Of a DNA stretch of 64,000 bases, positions 32,341 to 40,463 are shown piece by piece. The DNA is from Lachnospiraceae bacterium C6A11. Lineage in GTDB: Bacteria; Bacillota; Clostridia; Lachnospirales; Lachnospiraceae. Within the stretch, counting starts at the first letter, position 1. Every line of letters starts with the position of its first letter. The notes under the pieces were generated by a model. That model worked only from the letters and a program-made list of their open reading frames with translations. It searched no databases and was not told the DNA's origin. The stretch covers positions 219,443 through 283,442 of the forward strand of contig KL370879.1 in NCBI GenBank assembly GCA_000702245.1. The letters are read 5' to 3'. The position numbers and the translations under genes were made by a program.

Positions 32341-34074
32341 TCAGTCTTTATTCTCTTCAGTCTTCTCAGTCTTTTTCCTGTTGTTATAATGCTGTCTCGT
32401 AGTCTGTCTCTCAGCCTTCTTCACATTAGGATCAACTGTCTTCTCTCTTGGCTGTCTGATATTCTGAACGCGCTTATTTGACTGCTCTGTAAGATTCTTA
32501 TTATCCTTCTCCGCGTTCATCTTGGCGGTGTTATGATTGTTCTTACTTCCGGCACCGCTGCCGCCGTTTGAACCGCCGTTTCCGCCCTGGTTTCTATTCT
32601 TATTATAGTAATTATTTCTCTTCAGATATTCGTTGTATTTGGTTGCCATCTCACTCTTTACAGCAAGTCTTTCCTCAGCAGCCGCAACCTTCTCTGAATT
32701 GATCTCATTCTCTATATTCATGCCGACCTTTTCACGGATATTTTCTCTGGTCTCCATGATATTCTTGGCCTTCTTACTCTTCTTATTCTGCTTTCTGCTT
32801 CGTCTGTCGTTACCTGCCACAACATGTCTCTTGGTTCTGATAGGCTCACCCTTTTCATCAAAGCCATGTAGCGTCAGATAATAATCCGTCGCCGTGGACA
32901 GTCCCTGTCTCTCAAGCTTTCTGTCAACAAGCACATTGATAAGTGCATATACGCAGGCAAGTACAGGAACACCCAGAAGCATTCCCATAAAGCCGAACAG
33001 GTTTCCTCCTACAAGAATCGCAACGATAACCCAGAGTCCTGAAAGACCGGTTGAATCTCCAAGGATAAGCGGTCCAAGGATATTTCCGTCGATCTGCTGC
33101 AGGATGATAATAAATATAACAAATATCAGGCACTTCAGCGGATCCGCAACAAGTATCAGGAGCGAACATGGTATCGCACCGATGAAAGGTCCGAAGAACG
33201 GAATGATATTTGTAAGTCCGACTGTAACGCTGACAAGTACAGCATAAGGCATATCAACGCTCACGCAGAAGATTGCACAGATGATACCGATGATCATGGA
33301 ATCAAGGATCTTACCGTCGATGAAGCCGCCGAATACGTTGTTCATGAATGAAAGTGAATCAAGAACTACAGTACCCTTTCTCTTCTTAAATACACTGTAG
33401 ATCATCTTCTTTCCGTTTGCAGAAAGTCTCTCCTTGCTGTAAAGGATGTACGCTGCGATGATGATACCTACAAAGAAGTTAAATACAAACTTGATACCGC
33501 CGATGATACTGTTTGAGATCTTGATAACGATAGTATCGATATTTGGCAGAAGCTTATCTGTGATAATCTTGATAAGGTTATCCTGGATCTTATCAAGGTT
33601 ATTACTTACTGTATCGTAAATCTTAGGATACTTCTTAAGAAATGACAGGTTCTTCAGCCAGTGCTTTGCATTGTTGATGTAGTTCGGAATCTCGTTTGAG
33701 AGCATGGTGATACTCTTCTGAAGCTCCGGAATAAGCACTATAAGAAGTCCGAATACTATAGCAAGCAGGAAAACAATTGAGAAAAATACCGCAAGTGTAT
33801 TTGCCACCTTAACCGCGGTCATCTTCTTATTCTCGCCCAGTATCTTGATCATGAGCTTTGAAAATACGCCCTTAAGGAAGTTCATTACAGGCAGAAGAAG
33901 AAATGCGATAACGCATCCCATCAGTATAGGCGTAAATGCACTGATTATGATACCAAAAAACGAAATAACTGCCGGAAGCTTGCCGAGCAACATATAAAAT
34001 GCAACAACTATACACAACGATAACGTGAGTATAGAGAATTTTTTCCAATCATCCTTTTCCCACTTTTTTCCCAC
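32341..34074 (-). CDS. AI-2E family transporter (YtvI/PerM-like) with long basic tail
   Basis: A 577-residue membrane protein with about eight hydrophobic segments in residues 12-385 and the family hallmark GLTNIIPFFGPFIGAIP and the VGGNLFGFMGMLLGVPV end. Members export small molecules or ions; the AI-2 link applies only to some. From about residue 420 to the end is a hydrophilic Lys/Arg/Asn/Gly-rich cytoplasmic tail (for example NQGGNGGSNGGSGAGSKNN), much longer than usual. It starts with GTG (GAGGTGAAAG upstream). Confidence 0.88.
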   Translation of the reverse strand: MGKKWEKDDWKKFSILTLSLCIVVAFYMLLGKLPAVISFFGIIISAFTPILMGCVIAFLLLPVMNFLKGVFSKLMIKILGENKKMTAVKVANTLAVFFSIVFLLAIVFGLLIVLIPELQKSITMLSNEIPNYINNAKHWLKNLSFLKKYPKIYDTVSNNLDKIQDNLIKIITDKLLPNIDTIVIKISNSIIGGIKFVFNFFVGIIIAAYILYSKERLSANGKKMIYSVFKKRKGTVVLDSLSFMNNVFGGFIDGKILDSMIIGIICAIFCVSVDMPYAVLVSVTVGLTNIIPFFGPFIGAIPCSLLILVADPLKCLIFVIFIIILQQIDGNILGPLILGDSTGLSGLWVIVAILVGGNLFGFMGMLLGVPVLACVYALINVLVDRKLERQGLSTATDYYLTLHGFDEKGEPIRTKRHVVAGNDRRSRKQNKKSKKAKNIMETRENIREKVGMNIENEINSEKVAAAEERLAVKSEMATKYNEYLKRNNYYNKNRNQGGNGGSNGGSGAGSKNNHNTAKMNAEKDNKNLTEQSNKRVQNIRQPREKTVDPNVKKAERQTTRQHYNNRKKTEKTEENKD

Positions 34075-34188
34075 TTTACTTTCACCTCACAAATATTTAT
34101 GTCAATAAGTAGACACATACATGGTTATTTTATCACATAATTCATTCAAATGATATAAAGAATTATTAAAAATCTGTATTTTTATCAC

Positions 34189-34229
34189 GGTAAAAAAGAA
34201 AAAGGCCATCCGTAACTCCGAATGACCTT
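34189..34229 (-). terminator. Terminator of tRNA-Leu
   Basis: Minus-strand 11-bp stem AAGGTCATTCG / CGGATGGCCTT, followed by TTTTCTTTTTT. Confidence 0.85.
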
Positions 34230-34233
34230 ACAG

Positions 34234-34315
34234 TGCGGGCAACAGGACTTGAACCTGCACGGGGTTGCCCACCAGAACCTAAATCTGGCGCGTCTGCCAA
34301 TTCCGCCATGCCCGC
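34234..34315 (-). tRNA. tRNA-Leu(UAG)
   Basis: Minus strand begins GCGGGCATGGCGGAATTGGC and ends TGCCCGC plus A. Anticodon stem CCAGA / TCTGG holds the loop TTTAGGT, anticodon TAG. A long variable arm (GGGCAACCCCG region) marks a class II tRNA. CCA is not encoded. Confidence 0.95.
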
Positions 34316-34326
34316 ATGACTCACTG

Positions 34327-34355
34327 ATTTTATCACACTACCCTTTGTATGACAA
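34327..34355 (-). promoter_or_regulatory. Predicted promoter of tRNA-Leu
   Basis: Minus strand -35 TTGTCA (34350-34355), 17-base spacer, -10 TAAAAT (34327-34332), between a terminator and the tRNA. Confidence 0.65.
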
Positions 34356-34381
34356 GAAAATAAATCAGAAAATACATAAAT

Positions 34382-34412
34382 AAAAAACCGGAACTCCTTT
34401 TAGGAATTCCGG
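34382..34412 (-). terminator. Terminator between tRNA-Lys and tRNA-Leu
   Basis: Minus-strand stem CCGGAATTCC / GGAGTTCCGG with a TAAAA loop, followed by TTTTTTATTT. It separates the two tRNA units. Confidence 0.85.
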
Positions 34413-34422
34413 CATAATGTCA

Positions 34423-34495
34423 TGAGCCACGCGGGACTCGAACCCGCGACAACTTGATTAAAAGTCAAGTGCTCTACCACCTGAGCTAGTAGCCC
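34423..34495 (-). tRNA. tRNA-Lys(UUU)
   Basis: Minus strand GGGCTACTAGCTCAGGTGG..., anticodon stem CTTGA / TCAAG with loop CTTTTAA. T-arm GGGTTCGAGTCCC. The gene starts only five bases after a TAATAT box, but no good -35 is present. Confidence 0.95.
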
Positions 34496-34530
34496 ATATA
34501 ATATTATTCACAGGAAATACTTCCTGTTAA

Positions 34531-34561
34531 TAAAAATGCCGGTGGAGTTACCCACAGGCAT
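34531..34561 (-). terminator. Terminator after tRNA-Gln
   Basis: Minus-strand stem ATGCCTGTGG / CCACCGGCAT with a six-base loop, then TTTTTATTA. Confidence 0.7.
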
Positions 34562-34579
34562 ATTATTATTTAATTGAAG

Positions 34580-34651
34580 CTGGACTAGTTGGATTCGAAC
34601 CAACGAATGCAGGAGTCAAAGTCCTGTGCCTTACCGCTTGGCTATAGCCCA
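34580..34651 (-). tRNA. tRNA-Gln(UUG)
   Basis: Minus strand TGGGCTATAGCCAAGC..., anticodon stem CAGGA / TCCTG with loop CTTTGAC. Acceptor TGGGCTA / TAGTCCA, discriminator G. Confidence 0.95.
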
Positions 34652-34686
34652 ATATTTGGAAGGCTATAGGCGCTTCACTCTTTGAG

Positions 34687-34761
<75 letters not shown>

Positions 34762-34787
34762 ATATTTTTATTATTAAAATAATAAAA

Positions 34788-34861
<74 letters not shown>

Positions 34862-34905
34862 ATTTATCTTGCTTTGGCACTATACAGCGCTTTTCGCAAG
34901 TAAAA

Positions 34906-34976
34906 AGCGGGTGATGGGAATCGAACCCACGTGTCCAGCTTGGAAGGCTGGTGTTCTACCATTGAACTACACCCGC
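34906..34976 (-). tRNA. tRNA-Gly(UCC)
   Basis: Minus strand GCGGGTGTAGTTCAATGG..., anticodon stem CCAGC / GCTGG with loop CTTCCAA. Acceptor GCGGGTG / CACCCGC. Confidence 0.95.
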
Positions 34977-35005
34977 ATATTATGTATATGCTTTTGTAAT
35001 AAGCG

Positions 35006-35080
35006 TCGGGGTGACAGGATTCGAACCTGCGACCTCCTGATCCCAAATCAGGCGCTCTAGCCAAGCTGAGCCACACCCCG
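35006..35080 (-). tRNA. tRNA-Pro(UGG)
   Basis: Minus strand CGGGGTGTGGCTCAGC..., anticodon stem CCTGA / TCAGG with loop TTTGGGA. Acceptor CGGGGTG / CACCCCG. Confidence 0.95.
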
Positions 35081-35108
35081 AGAAAGGGAATCACTCGACA
35101 CAACGGTT

Positions 35109-35137
35109 ATTATAACCAACGACTAAATATGTGTCAA
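35109..35137 (-). promoter_or_regulatory. Perfect-consensus promoter inside the tRNA array
   Basis: Minus strand TTGACA (35132-35137), 17-base spacer, TATAAT (35109-35114), 29 bases before tRNA-Pro. It drives Pro and the tRNAs after it. Confidence 0.9.
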
Positions 35138-35152
35138 CTGATTTTTTATAAG

Positions 35153-35226
35153 TAGCGGGAGGGGGACTTGAACCCTCGACACCGCGGGTATGAACCGCGT
35201 GCTCTAGCCAGCTGAGCTATCCCGCC
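35153..35226 (-). tRNA. tRNA-Met(CAU), elongator type
   Basis: Minus strand GGCGGGATAGCTCAGC..., anticodon stem CGCGG / CCGCG with loop TTCATAC. It lacks the initiator marks (mismatched first pair, three G-C pairs in the anticodon stem). A lysidine-modified tRNA-Ile cannot be fully excluded by eye. Confidence 0.88.
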
Positions 35227-35260
35227 ATACTCAGATCACAACAAGCTTTTGCAATCTGAA

Positions 35261-35333
35261 TGGGACCTACAGGGCTCGAACCTGTGACCCTCTGCTTGTA
35301 AGGCAGATGCTCTCCCAGCTGAGCTAAGATCCC
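35261..35333 (-). tRNA. tRNA-Val(UAC)
   Basis: Minus strand GGGATCTTAGCTCAGC..., anticodon stem TCTGC / GCAGA with loop CTTACAA. First gene of the array. Confidence 0.95.
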
Positions 35334-35357
35334 TTGCTTTTTCACAGCACTTTTATG

Positions 35358-35386
35358 ATTATACGGATGAGGTACTAAAATGTCAA
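35358..35386 (-). promoter_or_regulatory. Perfect-consensus promoter of the tRNA array
   Basis: Minus strand TTGACA (35381-35386), 17-base spacer, TATAAT (35358-35363), 24 bases before tRNA-Val. Confidence 0.92.
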
Positions 35387-35435
35387 GCAGTTTTTTTATA
35401 TTTTTTTCAAAAATTTTTTAACACTAAAAACCCTG

Positions 35436-36395
35436 CTATACAAGGCCAAAACTTCTGAGAATAAATACCCACATTGTAAGCGTAAGTGACGAAACAATTG
35501 TCGTGATCAGTATGACATTTGAGGTAAGCACACTGTCATTCTTCATGTTCTTCGCCATGATGTAACAGCTGATCGTAGTCGGTGCCGCAAGCATGACAAG
35601 TATCGCTGCCATCTCACTCTTATCGAAGCCGAACAGAGCCGCCACAGGAAGAAATACACCCGGCAGCACCACAAGCTTAACCATGGACGCAACAACAGCC
35701 GGCTTAAGTCTGGTCATAGCCTCCTTAGCCTTAAAGCCTCCACCTATCGCTATTAAAGCAAGCGGAGTTGCTGTCTGAGCTACATAATTGATTGTCCTTG
35801 CCGGTATTGCCGGCATATCAAGTCCCGTAAGCGAGAACAGTATTCCCGCAAGTATTGAAAGGATTATCGGATTGGTAGCAATACCCTTCAGACTCTTCTT
35901 AACCGCCCCGTGCTTATCAACACTGCCCTCTCCCTCCGCAAGCTCTGCCGAGAAGATCAGGATGATAACCGAAAGGATATTGAAGAAAGGAACTGCCGCC
36001 ACTATCATGAGCGGTGCCATTCCTGCATTTCCACATATATTTTCTACAAAGGCAACTCCGAGGATTGCCGCACTTCCCCTCGAGGAAGCCTGAGCAAAGG
36101 CCCCCACCAGGCTCTTATCCTTTATGAAAAGGATCGACGCAAACCACACCAGCATGAACATCACGACTGTTGTGAGTGTGCAGAACATGACGAAGCTTAC
36201 CTTCACATGACTGAGCGTGTCCGTCATCGCTATATCCTTAAACAGCATGACCGGAAGCGCTATCTGAAATACGTATTTATTAGCTACATCAATAAAACTG
36301 TCTGAAACCACTCCTATCCTCCTTATGAAATACCCCAGGAGTATAACAAGAAATATAGGCACAGTAACGTTCAGACTAAACAACAGGTTGCTCAT
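35436..36395 (-). CDS. AEC (auxin efflux carrier) family transporter
   Basis: A 319-residue membrane protein with about ten hydrophobic segments, NVTVPIFLVILLGYFIRR at the N-terminus, and the paired five-helix layout of the AEC family (PIN-like; organic-acid or malate-type permeases). Substrate unknown. I start at ATG 36395 (AGAGGAAG upstream); a TTG six codons earlier is less likely. The start lies 20 bases inside the 3' end of the sensor kinase gene, so the transporter is translated with the two-component system and is a likely part of the same response. Confidence 0.9.
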   Translation of the reverse strand: MSNLLFSLNVTVPIFLVILLGYFIRRIGVVSDSFIDVANKYVFQIALPVMLFKDIAMTDTLSHVKVSFVMFCTLTTVVMFMLVWFASILFIKDKSLVGAFAQASSRGSAAILGVAFVENICGNAGMAPLMIVAAVPFFNILSVIILIFSAELAEGEGSVDKHGAVKKSLKGIATNPIILSILAGILFSLTGLDMPAIPARTINYVAQTATPLALIAIGGGFKAKEAMTRLKPAVVASMVKLVVLPGVFLPVAALFGFDKSEMAAILVMLAAPTTISCYIMAKNMKNDSVLTSNVILITTIVSSLTLTMWVFILRSFGLV

Positions 36396-39147
36396 TAACT
36401 TCTTCCTCTGCAATCGGGAATCTGATAATAACCTTGAAATCAGACTCCTTGATCTCTATCCTAAACTTGCCGTCCATGAGCTCTGTCAGGCTCTTCGCGA
36501 TAGAAAGGCCCAGACCGCTGCCCTCAGTCGATCTCGACTTATCTCCTCTCACGAATCTCTCCATAAGCTCGTCAGGAGATTCCTCAATAGGACGTACGCT
36601 CGTATTCTCCAGAGTCATTATAGCCTCTTTTCCGTCAGATACAAGTGCAAGATAAACCTTTGTATTTTCTTTTGAATACTTATAAGCGTTGTTCAGGATA
36701 TTTTCGGTTATTCTGAAGAGGTGGCGGCCGTCGGCATTTATCATGACCGGCTTCTTACTGATGACGCTCACTATCTCCAGTCCCTTATTATCGAATCTGT
36801 CTACAGTCTCACCCACAACCTGGTTCAGAAGCTCTGCGAAGTTGAGGCGGATCACGTTCAGCTCTATCTCACCCGAACTTGCTCTCGATGCCTCGATAAG
36901 GTCTTCAATAAGCTGTTTCAGACGCTGTGACTTACTCTCAAGGATATCCACGTAATTAAGAAGCTTCTCGTTCTCTATCTCTTCTCTCTTGATCAGCCCG
37001 ACATAGTTGATGATCGAGGTAAGAGGCGTCTTGATATCATGCGAAACATTTGTGACAAGCTCCGCCTTCATCCTCTCATCGCGGACATTCTTCTCAACCG
37101 CCTCGTTAAGGGCATAATTCATGTTATTGATGGTTCTTGCAAGAGTAAGGCTGCTTCCGCTGATGCCTTCGGTATCTACCTGTGCATCAAGGTTACCGCC
37201 GCCTATCTCCTTAGCTGTATTTAAGACTCTGTCGACACCTTCCTCGTTCCTTACGGTCTTCGAAAGTGACAGCAGATTGATAAGCACGAAGGCTATATCG
37301 ATCAGAACGATAACCCCCGGACTTATGCTGAATATCTGGGTTATGACGAGCAGGATGATATTTACCAGGAGGACCATACTTCCTCTGATAAATGCAACCT
37401 TACCGCCTCGTCCCTGTCTTGAGGCCATCTCGAACATCCCGTTGACCCACTTAGCGAACTTAACCGCTATAAGATCACTGATGAAAGTCCTTCTCTTTAC
37501 TCGCCTGATGATCGAGCAATAGATACTGATACCTGTATAATACACCAGTGTGAACAGGATTATGACTATAACCTTCCTCACATCCGTTAGACTGCCCTCA
37601 TATACGTCCTCGCGGGCGATATCCCTGAAGAACGGCTTGCAGGACTTGTATGAAATATATGACATAAAAACCCACAGTACAAACGGTATTTCAAGATGAG
37701 ACTTATCTATAGGATAGATACTTATGGCATCGCCCCTGTATTTGTATTTCTTAACAGCGAACCAAAGGAGTATCATCGACGAAAGGAAAAGGATTGTTAC
37801 TATCGTAAATACAATATAATAGTTCGGACAGAATATCCTGCAGAAATCATAAAGCAGTCTCTTCTTATGTCGGAGCGACGTATCATCAGACTTCACACCG
37901 GTCTTAAAGCCGATCATAAACTTGAGATTATCATTCTCGAGTCCGGCCTTCTCTATCAGCTCCTGAACATTGTAGCTGGTAACATGCTTCTCGCCGTCCG
38001 AATCCGTGTAATAGCTGTACTCTTCGTCCATATCCGCAAAGGTACGGCTGCTTACGATGATGTCGAAATTGTCAACAATATATGATGCAATATCCTCATA
38101 GTTTGCAGATTCACCCATTGCTCCATAAGTTTCTTCATCCGGGAAGGAATAAACCTCATAAACATCACCGGCACTGTACAGGTAAGCATGATCATCTGCC
38201 TCGAGATACTGATTACTCATCCCATAAAAATACTGGCACATATTGTAGTAATACTCGTTCAGCGCCATAAAAAGCGTACACAGCCTGTTGTCAAATACAG
38301 GTGCGAAAAGAATCGCCTCCTCAAAAGTCAGATAGTCATCATTTGCCAAGAGATTAGTCGGAAGATAAACATAATCATTCTCATATAAAACTCTGATATC
38401 GAAGACATCCAGATAGCCATACTGATTGCTCTTATAAATATTCTCAGAGTCCATCACCATGATATTGTTGCCCGAAGCGATAACAGTATCGTTCTCATCC
38501 AGACTATCCAGATAACCCGAAAGCACATATTCATACTCATCATAGAGGTCCTGGCTGCCCGGCTGTCCATAATCTCTGATAATCTCCAGATAATCATCCG
38601 TACTGATCCGTATGAAATCACTTACCCCTATATACTCCTCATAGGAATAGTTAAAATACTCATATCTGGCATGCCTCTTACCGTTATCTGTCAGATAGGT
38701 CGAGTCGGTTATCGCAGATGAGATCATCTCCTCAAGAGACCTTCCGTATGCCTTCTCATAGTCAGAAACCGAATAATATGAGGTACTGTTATCCCCATAA
38801 AAGAAATATCCGTCATTGAAACCATCACCGCTTCCTTCGTGATAATTTAAAGAAGTTATTGAAAGAATATAGCTATCTCTGTCCAGACCGCTTATACTCT
38901 TCTCACCCTGAATGATACTCAGCATATTTGCAATGTAATTTTCAACACTTCTCTGAACCTCCGGAGTCTCGGAATAATCGCTCTCCGCTTTAATATCCGC
39001 ATCTGGAAAATAGTTATTTTTTATAAATCTAGTAATATAGAGAATGAAGAGAACAGACAAAGAAATAAAGCCAATAAGTATAAGTATTAGCTTATTGGCT
39101 GTATTTTTAATATTCTTTTTTGTTCTTTTGGTCTTCTTCTCTTTCAT
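36376..39147 (-). CDS. Sensor histidine kinase with large extracellular domain
   Basis: A 923-residue kinase. Residues 18-40 form a membrane segment, followed by about 400 extracellular residues rich in Tyr/Asp/Ser, then a block of membrane segments from about 448 to 655, a HAMP-like linker, and the kinase core with the phospho-acceptor His near 701 in NVSHDIKTPLTS. The ATP-binding domain has NILNNAYKYS (N box) and GSGLGLSIAKSL (G2 box). The extracellular domain resembles none I recognise. It starts four bases after the response regulator stop. Its partner is the PhoB-type regulator upstream. Confidence 0.93.
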   Translation of the reverse strand: MKEKKTKRTKKNIKNTANKLILILIGFISLSVLFILYITRFIKNNYFPDADIKAESDYSETPEVQRSVENYIANMLSIIQGEKSISGLDRDSYILSITSLNYHEGSGDGFNDGYFFYGDNSTSYYSVSDYEKAYGRSLEEMISSAITDSTYLTDNGKRHARYEYFNYSYEEYIGVSDFIRISTDDYLEIIRDYGQPGSQDLYDEYEYVLSGYLDSLDENDTVIASGNNIMVMDSENIYKSNQYGYLDVFDIRVLYENDYVYLPTNLLANDDYLTFEEAILFAPVFDNRLCTLFMALNEYYYNMCQYFYGMSNQYLEADDHAYLYSAGDVYEVYSFPDEETYGAMGESANYEDIASYIVDNFDIIVSSRTFADMDEEYSYYTDSDGEKHVTSYNVQELIEKAGLENDNLKFMIGFKTGVKSDDTSLRHKKRLLYDFCRIFCPNYYIVFTIVTILFLSSMILLWFAVKKYKYRGDAISIYPIDKSHLEIPFVLWVFMSYISYKSCKPFFRDIAREDVYEGSLTDVRKVIVIILFTLVYYTGISIYCSIIRRVKRRTFISDLIAVKFAKWVNGMFEMASRQGRGGKVAFIRGSMVLLVNIILLVITQIFSISPGVIVLIDIAFVLINLLSLSKTVRNEEGVDRVLNTAKEIGGGNLDAQVDTEGISGSSLTLARTINNMNYALNEAVEKNVRDERMKAELVTNVSHDIKTPLTSIINYVGLIKREEIENEKLLNYVDILESKSQRLKQLIEDLIEASRASSGEIELNVIRLNFAELLNQVVGETVDRFDNKGLEIVSVISKKPVMINADGRHLFRITENILNNAYKYSKENTKVYLALVSDGKEAIMTLENTSVRPIEESPDELMERFVRGDKSRSTEGSGLGLSIAKSLTELMDGKFRIEIKESDFKVIIRFPIAEEEVNEQPVV

Positions 39148-39151
39148 CGCC

Positions 39152-39850
39152 TTAGATCTTCTCTAATTTATAGCCCTGGCCCCAGACAACCTTAAGGTAC
39201 TTAGGCTCCTTCGGGTTGAACTCGATCTTCTCTCTGATATGTCTGATGTGAACAGCTATGATGTTCTCGGAAGCAAATGCCTCTTCCTTCCAGACCGCCT
39301 CGTAAATCTGTGAGGTTGAATATACCGCGTTCATGTTCTCCATAAGGAAGCGAAGGATCTGGAACTCGATAGGTGTAAGCTTAACCTCTTCATCATCAAC
39401 TGTAACTGTGCGGCTTCTCGTATCAAGAACAAGGCCGCCGCTAACAAGCTTCTCGTTATCTGAATTAGGTGCATTAAGGTTGCCAAGTGTTGTATATCTT
39501 CTGAGCTGTGATTTAACACGTGCAACAAGCTCAAGCGGATTGAAAGGCTTGGTCATATAATCGTCCGCACCAACATTAAGTCCGAGTATCTTATCGTTGT
39601 ACTCTGACTTTGCCGAAAGCAGGATAACAGGCACATTACTTACCTGTCGGATGCTCTTTACAACCTGGATGCCATCAATCTTAGGCATCATTATGTCAAC
39701 CACCAGAAGATGGAAATCCACCTTCTTAGCTATCTCGAGAGCCTCTTCTCCGTCAAATGCCTTGTAAACGTTGTAGCCCTCAGCCTCAAGATATATTGTT
39801 ACTGCATCAACTATTTCCTTATCATCATCACAAACAAGAATATTGTACAT
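39152..39850 (-). CDS. OmpR/PhoB-family response regulator
   Basis: A 232-residue regulator. The receiver has acidic D8-D10, phospho-acceptor D52 in VVDIMMPKIDG and the conserved Lys in MTKPFNPLEL. The C-terminal winged helix has TPIEFQILRFLMEN and HIRHIREKIE. The start has AGGTAGGAT. It is the first gene of the three-gene unit with the kinase and AEC transporter. Confidence 0.95.
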   Translation of the reverse strand: MYNILVCDDDKEIVDAVTIYLEAEGYNVYKAFDGEEALEIAKKVDFHLLVVDIMMPKIDGIQVVKSIRQVSNVPVILLSAKSEYNDKILGLNVGADDYMTKPFNPLELVARVKSQLRRYTTLGNLNAPNSDNEKLVSGGLVLDTRSRTVTVDDEEVKLTPIEFQILRFLMENMNAVYSTSQIYEAVWKEEAFASENIIAVHIRHIREKIEFNPKEPKYLKVVWGQGYKLEKI

Positions 39851-40036
39851 TATCCTACCTCTTCTTATTCTCCCCGGCTCCGCCGGTTACTGTATAATCG
39901 ACTCTAACTTTCTATCTGTGGTTTTCTGTGTAAAGTTCCTGTTTTTCCGCCACAAATCTTAATAATTATACTATCAGACAATCGGCAATATTCATATTAA
40001 GACTTTATTAAAATATTATCAATAATTAAATTGGTA

Positions 40037-40073
40037 TAAAAAAAGAGCTGCCGGATGGTTTTCCACCCGGCAG
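40037..40073 (-). terminator. Terminator of the 82-residue membrane protein gene
   Basis: Minus-strand 11-bp stem CTGCCGGGTGG / CCATCCGGCAG with an AAAA loop, then CTCTTTTTTT. Confidence 0.85.
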
Positions 40074-40100
40074 TCAGTCCCCTGTTTTTAATTTCAGTGT

Positions 40101-40349
40101 TTAAGCCTCTGCAGCGTCTGTCTCAGCCTTAACATCCTCTGTGATCTCCTGATCATCATCAAAGAAATCATCATCGAAATCATCATCAAACTCGTCAAAG
40201 TCGTCAAGATAATCAGGTGTGAGATACTTATAAACTGCAACTGCGATGCCTACGATGATTGTTATAACACCAACAATGATCGCAACAGAGAGGAACGCGT
40301 TTTTTGCGCTTTCAACAGGCTCTTCATTTCTCTTTTCTACATCGTTCAT
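40101..40349 (-). CDS. Small membrane protein with acidic tail
   Basis: An 82-residue protein: a charged N-terminus (MNDVEKRNEEPVESAK), one hydrophobic segment (residues 20-41), then a tail of Asp and Phe (DDFDEFDDDFDDDFFDDD) and Glu. I do not recognise it. The ATG at 40349 has AAAGGTGG eight bases upstream; a GTG four codons earlier is possible. It forms its own unit. Confidence 0.78.
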   Translation of the reverse strand: MNDVEKRNEEPVESAKNAFLSVAIIVGVITIIVGIAVAVYKYLTPDYLDDFDEFDDDFDDDFFDDDQEITEDVKAETDAAEA

Positions 40350-40463
40350 TTGATTACCCACCTTTCAACAAATAATATAGTGTCTTTAGTATAACACAGC
40401 ATCTAGTATTATTCCATATAAAAATCAGAAAATTTAGACATTTTTCACAATTTGGAGTACTGC

